A stretch of DNA of 8,361 bases, taken from the NCBI GenBank assembly GCA_964387865.1, contig CAYLXC010000031.1, positions 1-8,361 on the forward strand. Direction: 5' to 3'. The first letter of the stretch is position 1, and every line of letters begins with the position of its first letter. Below, piece after piece: positions 1 through 6,382 of the stretch. The DNA is from CAYLXC01 sp964387865 (GTDB taxonomy: Bacteria > Patescibacteriota > Microgenomatia > Daviesbacterales > UBA10151). Both the position numbers and the translations under genes were made by a program. The notes below the pieces were generated by a model. It saw only the letters and a program-made list of their open reading frames with translations. It was not told the DNA's origin and made no database searches.

Positions 1-1
1 G

Positions 2-67
2 TATGCCCAAGATCCACCTGTTTTTGGAGTTGTGAAATTTGAAATTCTCTCTATGCCTATGCGGTAA
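2..67 (+). CDS. C-terminal end of an unidentified upstream protein (partial)
   Basis: Reading from base 2 gives 21 codons and then TAA at 65-67; the peptide is YAQDPPVFGVVKFEILSMPM followed by R. The gene begins before the window. The end is not hydrophobic and does not look like the C-terminal membrane helix of F0 subunit a, so it gives no sign that atpB lies directly upstream. I do not recognise the family. The short open frame and its position just before a promoter-like region support a real gene end, but 21 codons is weak evidence. Confidence 0.5.
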   Translation, partial: YAQDPPVFGVVKFEILSMPMR

Positions 68-70
68 TTT

Positions 71-98
71 AGCTAATATAATTTGATATAGATTAGCT
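71..98. repeat. 7-bp inverted repeat AGCTAAT / ATTAGCT upstream of promoter
   Basis: AGCTAAT at 71-77 and its exact complement ATTAGCT at 92-98 are separated by 14 bases and lie two bases before the TTGACA hexamer at 101. It could be an operator or a weak AT-rich stem after the upstream stop codon. Seven AT-rich bases can pair by chance in such DNA, so this is only a candidate site. Confidence 0.3.
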
Positions 99-100
99 TA

Positions 101-129
101 TTGACAAGATCCTTATAGTATTGTAAACT
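101..129 (+). promoter_or_regulatory. candidate sigma70-type promoter before the leader hairpin
   Basis: A perfect -35 hexamer TTGACA (101-106) is followed after 17 bases by TAAACT (124-129), which matches four of six -10 consensus positions including the first two and the last. Transcription would begin near 136, so the hairpin at 138-171 would form the very 5' end of the RNA. The same layout is seen before the gene at 6479. Assigned by consensus only. Confidence 0.5.
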
Positions 130-137
130 TTTTATTG

Positions 138-171
138 AAAAGAGGCAGAAGCAGACGGCTGCCTCTTTTTT
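138..171 (+). terminator. strong hairpin with U-run: terminator or leader attenuator
   Basis: AAAAGAGGCAG (138-148) pairs perfectly with CTGCCTCTTTT (159-169), enclosing the 10-base loop AAGCAGACGG (149-158). A run of six T (166-171) overlaps the 3' arm. This is a good intrinsic terminator on the + strand, and the A-run on the left arm could serve the opposite strand. It may end the upstream gene's transcript. It may instead sit at the start of a transcript from the promoter at 101-129, giving a roughly 35-base RNA or an attenuator. The loop 10-mer recurs in the hairpin at 6421-6453. Confidence 0.75.
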
Positions 172-189
172 GTTCTCCCACCTTTCCCT

Positions 190-219
190 TTGACCAAATT
201 CCCCCTCTTAGTGTATTGT
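190..219 (+). promoter_or_regulatory. candidate promoter giving a leaderless mRNA for the ATPase operon
   Basis: TTGACC (190-195) and TATTGT (214-219) are separated by 18 bases. A start seven bases after the -10 hexamer falls at the A of the ATG at 226, which would give a leaderless transcript. This would fit the absence of any Shine-Dalgarno sequence before that ATG and the terminator-like hairpin upstream. Each hexamer has mismatches, so the call is tentative. Confidence 0.3.
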
Positions 220-225
220 TAAAGT

Positions 226-1026
226 ATGAAGAAAATCTTTGCATTGGTATTTGTATTTTTAATTATAAACCATTTTCTACCTAATACCTTTGCTCAACAA
301 CAGGGGGTTGAGGTAACTTCCATTTACGAAATTACAGATACTGATGCAATTGAAGGTGATATCTTAACAATTACTGATAAAGGTATCGCTCGCTCCAGTT
401 TTAGATCTGATGATAAAATATTTGGAGTAATTGCCCAAAACCCCCTTTTAGTTTATAGGGAGACTATAGATAATGGAAAACCTGTTATAAGATCCGGTAT
501 AGCTCAAGTAAATGTAACCACCCTTAATGGACCAATTATATACGGTGATTATATAACTTCATCAGCAATTGCCGGTAAAGGACAAAAAGGCGGCAATACT
601 GATTATGTCTTAGGGATTGCTTTACAATCATTTGATGGTAGTGGAGCAGAACAAATTGATGGACCAGTAGGAAAAGTAGCATCCGGTAAAATTACTGTTG
701 CTGTAAAAATCGAATCTGCAGGAGCAACTAGATTTAATCTTAGAAAACTGTTTGGACTTATAAGCCTTTCTTTTTTGGAAAATCTTCGCGATCCGGATAA
801 ATTCAATGAATTAATACGTTATCTAATAGCAGGCCTGGTAATTTTACTGGTCTTTAGCTTTGCTCTGCTTACTTATTCACGCTCAATTGCAAAAAGTATT
901 GAAGCAATAGGTAGAAATCCGCTAGCTAAGACAACTATCCAGTTATCCATGATACTAAATATTATCCTTTTAATTATTATCACAATTTTAGGAATTGTAG
1001 CATCAATTTTTATTATCAGACTTTAA
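226..1026 (+). CDS. exported beta-domain protein ending in an F0 subunit c-like hairpin
   Basis: Residues 1-23 form a signal peptide (Lys-Lys, hydrophobic core, ending near TFA-QQQ). Residues about 28-163 are a beta-rich exported region with landmarks GDILTI, IFGVIAQNP, GDYITSS and VLGIALQS; from memory these match the terminal domain of GIGTT-repeat surface proteins. Two membrane helices follow (about 197-217 and 240-263), joined by a polar loop containing IEAIGRNPLAK. That loop resembles the Arg-Gln/Asn-Pro loop of F0 subunit c, and the gene occupies the atpE position before atpF. The predicted topology (loop inside, both ends outside) equals that of c. The second helix has no Asp or Glu; the position 20 residues after the loop Arg, where E. 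coli c has Asp61, is Ile250. The first helix lacks the glycine-rich pattern. It is therefore unlikely to carry ions. Usual c is about 80 residues, against 266 here. Homology to c is inferred, not proven. Confidence 0.75.
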   Translation: MKKIFALVFVFLIINHFLPNTFAQQQGVEVTSIYEITDTDAIEGDILTITDKGIARSSFRSDDKIFGVIAQNPLLVYRETIDNGKPVIRSGIAQVNVTTLNGPIIYGDYITSSAIAGKGQKGGNTDYVLGIALQSFDGSGAEQIDGPVGKVASGKITVAVKIESAGATRFNLRKLFGLISLSFLENLRDPDKFNELIRYLIAGLVILLVFSFALLTYSRSIAKSIEAIGRNPLAKTTIQLSMILNIILLIIITILGIVASIFIIRL

Positions 1027-1085
1027 TTACCTGACATCTTAAGAATGGGCGATTCAATAACGTGACTAAATAAAAATAATGTGGT

Positions 1086-1763
1086 ATGGTAGAATCGCGC
1101 AAAATAATTATGCCCAACCTGTCCGTTGATTCACTAATATTTATCTTAGTTGGTTTAACCACAATCTCCTCGCTACTTTACCTTCGTGAATATTTTTATA
1201 GAAAGAAGCAATCTTCATATCAGAGAGAATTTTTGGAATCAACAAGACTCAAAAGCCTTGAGCTTTTAAAAGCAGCCGAAGATATCGAAACTCAAATTAT
1301 TGGAGAAGGTAAAATTGGTTCACAAAAGCTTGAAGCAGAATTTAGGGCTTATCTGGATCATTTAATTCAAACTTCTACAAAAAATGTAACTGATTCTCAA
1401 GCTGAACTTGTAAAATTTTTGGAGGATTTGAAGAAACAGGGTGAAGCATTTGAGCAAACCTCAAGAACTGTTAGTGAACAAAGAATTAATGCACTTTTTG
1501 AAAGATTAGAAACAAGTCTGTCTGATTTTTTGATACAAACTGAACAAAAAACTACCTCCTCTATTGAGCTTGAGCTTAAAGCAACAAGACAACTAATAGA
1601 TACATATAAAGCCCAGCAGCTTAAACTTATTGATGAAAATATTATTGCCATGATGGAACAAACATTAAACACAGTTTTAGGAAAGAAATTGTCTCTAAAA
1701 GATCAGGTAGAGCTGGTTTATGAAGCATTGGAGAAAGCCAAAATTGAAAAATTTGTCATATGA
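1086..1763 (+). CDS. atpF: F-type ATPase subunit b-like peripheral stalk protein
   Basis: The architecture is that of subunit b: a short N-terminus, one membrane helix at about residues 15-33, a basic stretch (YRKK) and then an almost uninterrupted charged helix to the end. The C-terminal stretch VLGKKLSLKDQVELVYEALE resembles the delta-binding end of bacterial b proteins. In the complex, b anchors the F1 head to the membrane through delta. At 225 residues it is longer than the usual 155-170, implying a longer stalk. The first ATG is at 1086; an alternative at 1110 (giving MPNLSVDS, 217 residues) is equally plausible, as neither has a Shine-Dalgarno site. The stop overlaps the next start by four bases (ATGA, 1760-1763), suggesting coupled translation. 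Confidence 0.8.
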   Translation: MVESRKIIMPNLSVDSLIFILVGLTTISSLLYLREYFYRKKQSSYQREFLESTRLKSLELLKAAEDIETQIIGEGKIGSQKLEAEFRAYLDHLIQTSTKNVTDSQAELVKFLEDLKKQGEAFEQTSRTVSEQRINALFERLETSLSDFLIQTEQKTTSSIELELKATRQLIDTYKAQQLKLIDENIIAMMEQTLNTVLGKKLSLKDQVELVYEALEKAKIEKFVI

Positions 1764-2236
1764 ACCAAACATTAAGCACTATCTTGAAAAATACTTACAG
1801 TTTAAGTCAGCTAAGACACAGGCTCAATGTTTTTAAAAGCCAACTTTTGCAAAATTTTTTTGGAGAAATCCGGATAGAACCACAAGCAGCTGATTTAGCC
1901 TGGCTTAAGAGCTTACCCTCAGATTTTATCAGCAGCTTTAATAAAGATAATGTCTACCATATTTTTGAAGATTTGGATAAGGAAATAAAGTCAATCAAAA
2001 CATTGATCATTTATCTTACTTTTGAACCCGACGAAACAAGTTTGGCACAGATTGGAGATTATGCCCGCAAAACATTTAATAATTCAGAGCTTATTTTGGA
2101 AATTAAATATGATCCGCATCTAATAGCCGGGGCAGCTTTAAGCTGGAATGGTTTATATAAAGATTACTCTTTAAGGGCAAAGATTGAAGAAAGAAAATCG
2201 GCAATTTTAGAGAGTTTTAAGAAGTTTTTGAGGTAA
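1760..2236 (+). CDS. atpH: F-type ATPase delta-like subunit (divergent, short N-domain)
   Basis: Delta links the top of the alpha3beta3 head to the b stalk. The C-terminal half carries the recognisable part: IYLTFEPDETSLAQIGDYAR at 84-103 and EIKYDPHLIAGAALSW at 114-129, then KDYSLRAKIEE. This matches the delta pattern in which a DPxLIGG-like motif is followed by a D/S-x-S-V-style segment. The first ~75 residues are helical but not clearly the six-helix N-domain of delta, and total length is 158 against the usual ~175-185. The start at 1760 lies in an ATGA overlap with the b gene. The N-domain normally contacts the alpha N-terminus, which is also shortened here. Position between b and alpha agrees with the call. 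Confidence 0.7.
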   Translation: MNQTLSTILKNTYSLSQLRHRLNVFKSQLLQNFFGEIRIEPQAADLAWLKSLPSDFISSFNKDNVYHIFEDLDKEIKSIKTLIIYLTFEPDETSLAQIGDYARKTFNNSELILEIKYDPHLIAGAALSWNGLYKDYSLRAKIEERKSAILESFKKFLR

Positions 2237-2239
2237 ATC

Positions 2240-2300
2240 CGAAACACGAATATCGAAGCACGAAACAAATTCAAATTTTCGAATTTCGAATTTCGAATTT
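2240..2300. repeat. heptad CGAA / TTTCGAA tandem tract between atpH and atpA
   Basis: CGAA recurs with an exact seven-base period at 2240, 2247, 2254 and 2261, and again at 2280, 2287 and 2294. The second cluster is three perfect TTTCGAA units plus TTT (2277-2300). Each unit contains the palindrome TTCGAA. The tract fills nearly all of the 71-base gap inside an otherwise tightly packed operon and ends only seven bases before the alpha start codon. It has no coding content and no spacer structure like a CRISPR array. It may be a short intergenic mobile or slippage-expanded repeat. Confidence 0.75.
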
Positions 2301-2307
2301 AAATATT

Positions 2308-3756
2308 ATGCCGAATCTAACGCAAGAAATTGGATATGCGATATCTATTAGGGATTTTCTCATCCATTTAGATGGATTTCCCACAATCAGAATAAATGAT
2401 CTGGTAATATCTGATTCCGGTGCAAGAGGCTGGGTTAATTCTATAAGTGAGGATCAGATAGAAGTTTTAATGCTGGATGAAGCAAATATTAAACCAAAGC
2501 AACAGTTTAGAAGGACAAAGGGCAGATTAGGAATAAATTGTGGAGAATTCTTATTAGGACGGGCAATCAATCCTTTAGGTGTACCTATTGACGGAAAAGG
2601 CCTACTTTCAAAAATTCAAGAAATATTGGAACTTGAACAGCCAGCTCCTGGAATAGAAAGCAGGCATTTTATAACTGAACAATTTTTAACAGGCATCACT
2701 CTTATTGATACATTAATTCCATTAGGGCGGGGTCAAAGAGAGTTGGTTTTAGGTGATCCACACTCCGGCAAAACCGGATTTTTACTCGATATTATAATAA
2801 ATCAGAAAAATACGGGAGTAATTTGCATTTATGCATCAATAGGTAAACCATCTGTTACAGTTAGAAATTTAATTGATGTTTTGAAAAGCAATAAAGCACT
2901 CGAATATTCTGTTATAATTGCAGCCTCCTCTTCTGAACCGGCGCCGTTAATTTTTCTTACTCCTAAAACAGCCTTTAGCGTGGCGGAATATTTTCAGCGA
3001 AAAGGCCATAATGTTCTTGTTATATTAGATGATATGGGAACTCATGCCAAAATCTATAGAGAAATTGCACTTTTGGGTAATAAGCCTCCTGGAAGAGAAT
3101 CTTATCCTGGAGATATATTTTATCAGCATGCTCATCTTATGGAGCGAGCAGGGAATTTTTTGCCGGAAGCCGGTGGCGGTTCAATTACTGCCCTGCCTGT
3201 TATTGAGCTCGATTTAAATGATTTTACTACTTTTATACCTACAAATTTAATGGCTATGACTGATGGGCATTTGCTTTTTAAGACTTCTCTTCGCTCCCAG
3301 GGTCAGACCCCTGCAATTGATATTTCATTATCAGTTTCCAGGGTAGGAAGACAAACTCAAGACAGTGTCGGTAACTTACTTTCCCAAAGAGTTAGACAGG
3401 TTTTGTCTGAGGCAGCGGATTTGGAAACAATCTCCCGTTTCTCCTCAGAACTACCGGCGGAAACACAACTCACCTTAAGAAGACGGGATCAAATAATGGA
3501 ACTGCTTAAACAGGATCCTTTAACCCCAACCCCAAAACCAATACAATTAATTCTTCTTGCACTTCCTTTCATATCATTTCTACAAGATAAAAACACCTAC
3601 TTTTTGGAAAGGAACAAAAGACGAATTATTGATGCATTCATAAAAGACCCAAATCTTTCACAAATTAGTAAACGTGTACAAGATTTAAAAACAAGTGATG
3701 AATTAATAAATCTTTTGGAACAAACAGTACCGATTTTGTCAAAAATATGTATTTAA
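2308..3756 (+). CDS. atpA: F1-ATPase alpha subunit (divergent)
   Basis: Alpha carries the non-catalytic nucleotide sites and supplies the arginine finger to beta. Landmarks: GVPIDGKG at 91-98, PLGRGQRELVLGD at 138-150, Walker A GDPHSGKT at 149-156 (usual form GDRQTGKT, so Arg-Gln is replaced by Pro-His), Walker B VLVILDD at 236-242, PPGRESYPGD at 260-269, GGGSITALPVIE at 289-300, and SVSRVG at 342-347 with arginine finger Arg345. Length is 482 against ~500-515. Most of the deficit is N-terminal: the beta-barrel begins at about residue 9, against about 29 in E. coli, so the delta-binding helix is missing. ATG at 2308 follows the heptad repeat without a Shine-Dalgarno site. The next gene starts 15 bases after the stop. 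Confidence 0.95.
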   Translation: MPNLTQEIGYAISIRDFLIHLDGFPTIRINDLVISDSGARGWVNSISEDQIEVLMLDEANIKPKQQFRRTKGRLGINCGEFLLGRAINPLGVPIDGKGLLSKIQEILELEQPAPGIESRHFITEQFLTGITLIDTLIPLGRGQRELVLGDPHSGKTGFLLDIIINQKNTGVICIYASIGKPSVTVRNLIDVLKSNKALEYSVIIAASSSEPAPLIFLTPKTAFSVAEYFQRKGHNVLVILDDMGTHAKIYREIALLGNKPPGRESYPGDIFYQHAHLMERAGNFLPEAGGGSITALPVIELDLNDFTTFIPTNLMAMTDGHLLFKTSLRSQGQTPAIDISLSVSRVGRQTQDSVGNLLSQRVRQVLSEAADLETISRFSSELPAETQLTLRRRDQIMELLKQDPLTPTPKPIQLILLALPFISFLQDKNTYFLERNKRRIIDAFIKDPNLSQISKRVQDLKTSDELINLLEQTVPILSKICI

Positions 3757-3760
3757 GGAG
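3755..3760 (+). promoter_or_regulatory. Shine-Dalgarno site for the gamma gene
   Basis: AAGGAG overlaps the alpha stop codon and lies 11 bases before the ATG at 3772. It is the only clear Shine-Dalgarno sequence before any gene start in the window, and it fixes the gamma start. Confidence 0.7.
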
Positions 3761-3771
3761 CAAAATTAACC

Positions 3772-4611
3772 ATGATTATTAGAGAAATAGATGAAAGATT
3801 AGAAGAAGGTAAATCTTTAAAAGCAATCGCTCAATCTTATGCCGAGATTGCCAATTTAAAAATTAAAGCAATCAGATCTCAAGTTGAAAGAAACAGGTTG
3901 TTTTTTCAGGAAATATCAAAAATTTATGGCCTAGTTAGAAGACTGGCTGCAAAAAAGGGGTTAATAATTAAAAAACCTAAAAAATTAGTTACTGTGCTGA
4001 TAACTTCAAATTACCATTTCTATGGCACAATTAACTTTGATCTAATCCAATTTTTTATTAAAAACACTCAAAAACTTGAAACTGACAGAATAATTATTGG
4101 AGGAACCGCTTTGGAATATTTTAAAGCAACTAATATATTTATGGATCAGCAAACTGTTCTCTTGAAGCAGGATATACCTGATAATAACGAGTTAAGTATG
4201 TTAACTGAGCTTATCAAACAGTATGCTCAAGTGCTAATTGTCCATTCCACCTTCAAATCTTTGCTTATACAGGAAAGTGTGGTAACAGATATTACTCCAA
4301 CTATTAAGGATATGGATACAGATAACTTAGACATAAGATATATATTCGAGCCGGAACTACCTAAAATTATCTCATTTTTTGATTCCTCAATATTAACGCT
4401 TCTTCTTGAAGAAACATTTTTAGAATCCGCACTTTCAAGAATGGCATCACGTTTTATTTCAATGGATGAAGCACAAAGTGAAGCAAATAAGTTTATAAAG
4501 CAATATCTTAAGATTAAAGCTTTAGCCAAAAGAAACCTTGGAAATAAAAGGATTCTTGAAAATTATGCAAGTCTTATTGCAGCTAAAAAGAAAGCAGTTA
4601 ATTATGGCTGA
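3772..4611 (+). CDS. atpG: F1-ATPase gamma subunit (divergent rotor shaft)
   Basis: Gamma is the central shaft turning inside alpha3beta3. The protein has the two-helix plus Rossmann-like layout: an N-terminal helix (about 1-62), a beta strand segment VTVLITSNYHFYGTIN (73-88) aligning with the usual VISSDRGLCGGLN, and a long C-terminal helix from about 208, where ESALSRMASRFISMDEA (218-234) matches the ESxxSExxARMxAMxxA signature. Length of 279 is normal. Odd points: the conserved DRGLCGG motif is replaced, and the N-terminal KIT-AM-MVA region is hardly recognisable. The start is fixed by AAGGAG. The stop lies eight bases inside the beta gene. With alpha and beta neighbours the identity is firm despite low similarity. 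Confidence 0.9.
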   Translation: MIIREIDERLEEGKSLKAIAQSYAEIANLKIKAIRSQVERNRLFFQEISKIYGLVRRLAAKKGLIIKKPKKLVTVLITSNYHFYGTINFDLIQFFIKNTQKLETDRIIIGGTALEYFKATNIFMDQQTVLLKQDIPDNNELSMLTELIKQYAQVLIVHSTFKSLLIQESVVTDITPTIKDMDTDNLDIRYIFEPELPKIISFFDSSILTLLLEETFLESALSRMASRFISMDEAQSEANKFIKQYLKIKALAKRNLGNKRILENYASLIAAKKKAVNYG

Positions 4612-5998
4612 TCAAGCTGATAAATCCGAAGTATTTGGAATTATTAAGGCCGTAAATGGTCAGATTGCTACTGTTGAAGTTGAAAATGATATCTTCCCTG
4701 CTCTTAACGAAATCTTGATTTCTCCTGAGGATTCAAGTGTTTTTTTGGAAGTTTATTTAGAATCTGAAAATAATATATATTGCCAAATATTATCGAATCC
4801 TGACAAATTATATAGAGGTATGCAGGTTGTATCTACAGGGACAGACTTAAAAATACCTGTTGGGAAAGCTGTTTTAGGACGCGTAATTGACCTTTTTGGT
4901 AGCCCCAGGGATAATCTTGGAGCAATAAGTAAGGATAACAAAACTTCAATATACTCCAAAGCTCCTTCTATAAACATAGTAAAAGCTACTTTTCAACTTC
5001 TGGAAACAGGTATTAAGGCGATTGACTTCTTAACCCCGATTCAAAAAGGCGGAAAGGTTGGTTTTATAGGAGGCGCAGGTGTTGGAAAAACCATTCTTTT
5101 AACAGAACTGTTGCACAATATTACATCCACCCAAAAAAACTTCTATTCCGTATTCGCAGGTGTAGGTGAAAGAATTCGTGAAGGTCAGGAATTACATGAA
5201 AGACTTAAACAATCCAAGGTTTTACCTAAAACAATCATTGTCTTAGGTCAAATGAATGAAAATGCTGCTATAAGGTTTAGGGTAGCTTTAGCAGCTATTG
5301 CTGAGGCCGAATACTTTAGAGATTTTTTAAAATCAGATGTTTTGGTATTTATTGATAATATGTTTAGATTTGTTCAAGCAGGCAATGAAGTTGCAACAAT
5401 TTTGGGCACAATACCTTCGGAGCAGGCTTATCAGGCTACATTGCAAACTGAAATTTCAACTCTTGAGGACAGATTGATACCTACTGAGAATGGAACAATC
5501 ACATCATTCCAAAATGTCTATGTACCTGCTGATGAGATTACTGACGCCGGAGTTACGGCAGTAACTTCACTTTTGGATACAGCAATTGTATTATCAAGGT
5601 CTGTTGCTCAAAAAGGGATTTATCCACCCTTGGATCTTTTTCAGACCTCATCTTCCACCCTTTCTAAAGCCTTTTTGGGTGAGGATCATTTTAAAGCTTT
5701 AACACAGTTTCAACAACTACTAGCAAACTATGACAAACTATCACATATTGCAGCAATTGTGGGGGAAGCAGAGCTGTCAACTGAAAATAGAATTCTATAT
5801 AATAGGACCAAAAAAATTATTACTTATCTGACTCAACCCTTCTTTGTGACTGAAAATCAAACAGGTAGAAAAGGTGTATTTGTTCAAAAGGATACTACTG
5901 TAAAAGATATCGCAACGATACTATCTGGATCTTTAGATAGCATCCCAACTGAAAAATTAATGTATATAGGAACACTTAAAGATGCAAATATATCATAA
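4604..5998 (+). CDS. atpD: F1-ATPase beta subunit (catalytic)
   Basis: Beta holds the catalytic sites. Visible are Walker A GGAGVGKT (156-163), GVGERIREG with catalytic Glu189 and Arg190 (186-194), Walker B VLVFIDN with Asp251 (246-252), RFVQAGNEVATILG (255-268), YVPADEITDA (306-315), GIYPPLD with adenine-contact Tyr340 (338-344), and QPFFVTE (411-417). These argue for a working ATPase. Differences from the family: DELSEED is AELSTEN (389-395), DPAP after LT is DAGV (314-317), and the DSTSR segment is QTSSS (347-351). The 464-residue length is typical. I chose ATG 4604 (MADQADKSEV) over the in-frame ATG at 4538, because the extra 22 residues would run 74 bases into gamma and have no counterpart in beta. 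There is an eight-base overlap with gamma. Confidence 0.95.
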   Translation: MADQADKSEVFGIIKAVNGQIATVEVENDIFPALNEILISPEDSSVFLEVYLESENNIYCQILSNPDKLYRGMQVVSTGTDLKIPVGKAVLGRVIDLFGSPRDNLGAISKDNKTSIYSKAPSINIVKATFQLLETGIKAIDFLTPIQKGGKVGFIGGAGVGKTILLTELLHNITSTQKNFYSVFAGVGERIREGQELHERLKQSKVLPKTIIVLGQMNENAAIRFRVALAAIAEAEYFRDFLKSDVLVFIDNMFRFVQAGNEVATILGTIPSEQAYQATLQTEISTLEDRLIPTENGTITSFQNVYVPADEITDAGVTAVTSLLDTAIVLSRSVAQKGIYPPLDLFQTSSSTLSKAFLGEDHFKALTQFQQLLANYDKLSHIAAIVGEAELSTENRILYNRTKKIITYLTQPFFVTENQTGRKGVFVQKDTTVKDIATILSGSLDSIPTEKLMYIGTLKDANIS

Positions 5999-6291
5999 TG
6001 ACTAATTCTACTCTACATGTCCGTATCATCTCGCCGCAACAGTTAATACTTGAAACGCAAGCTTTATCTGTTTCATCAAGAAATTCACAGGGTAATTTTG
6101 ATATATTGCCAAAGCATGCAAATTTCATAACATTGATTGAGAACTCAGCTATTGAAATAAAAGTTGATAAGCAAAAAAGACTCACATTTGCATTCCCATT
6201 AGCTATAATTCTGACAAGAGAAAATAAAGTGAATATTTATACATATGCCCAATATCCAGTAATCAATACTAGGAAGTCCAAATTGGAATGA
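5998..6291 (+). CDS. atpC: F1-ATPase epsilon subunit, beta-sandwich domain only
   Basis: Epsilon sits at the foot of gamma and contacts the c-ring. The protein shows the N-terminal beta-sandwich pattern: LHVRIISPQQLILETQALSV at 6-25, then GNFDILPKHANFITLI at 32-47, matching the usual GELGILPGHAPLLT segment. The family is usually ~130-140 residues, with a C-terminal helical hairpin that can inhibit hydrolysis; here the protein ends at 97, directly after the sandwich, so that regulatory part is absent. The start overlaps the beta stop by one base (TAATG), with no Shine-Dalgarno site. It is the last gene of the operon; no convincing terminator follows. Confidence 0.9.
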   Translation: MTNSTLHVRIISPQQLILETQALSVSSRNSQGNFDILPKHANFITLIENSAIEIKVDKQKRLTFAFPLAIILTRENKVNIYTYAQYPVINTRKSKLE

Positions 6292-6351
6292 TACGGTTGT
6301 TGATATAGTTGATGAAATACTTCGATATATTCCCCCTTTTTCATAATATTC

Positions 6352-6376
6352 TTATTATATTGATTATCTATAATAA
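6352..6376. repeat. 8-bp AT-only inverted repeat upstream of the fibre-gene promoter
   Basis: TTATTATA (6352-6359) and TATAATAA (6369-6376) are exact complements with a nine-base gap, ending six bases before the -35 hexamer at 6383. It may be an operator or simply an AT-rich upstream element. The composition makes chance pairing likely. Confidence 0.25.
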
Positions 6377-6382
6377 TAACTC

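Noticed and set aside
1086..1763. Generic coiled-coil or chemoreceptor-like protein instead of subunit b
   Set aside because: A single N-terminal helix, the b-like C-terminal segment and its position between the c-like and delta genes favour subunit b.
2240..2300. CRISPR-like array
   Set aside because: The units are seven bases long with no unique spacers of 25-40 bases, and no cas gene is present.
4538..4603. 22-residue N-terminal extension of beta from the in-frame ATG at 4538
   Set aside because: It lies within the gamma coding region, has no counterpart in beta subunits, and the protein from ATG 4604 has normal length and start context.
6292..6345. Intrinsic terminator after atpC
   Set aside because: There is a CCCCCTTTTT run, but I found no stable stem directly before it; read-through into the next gene is possible.
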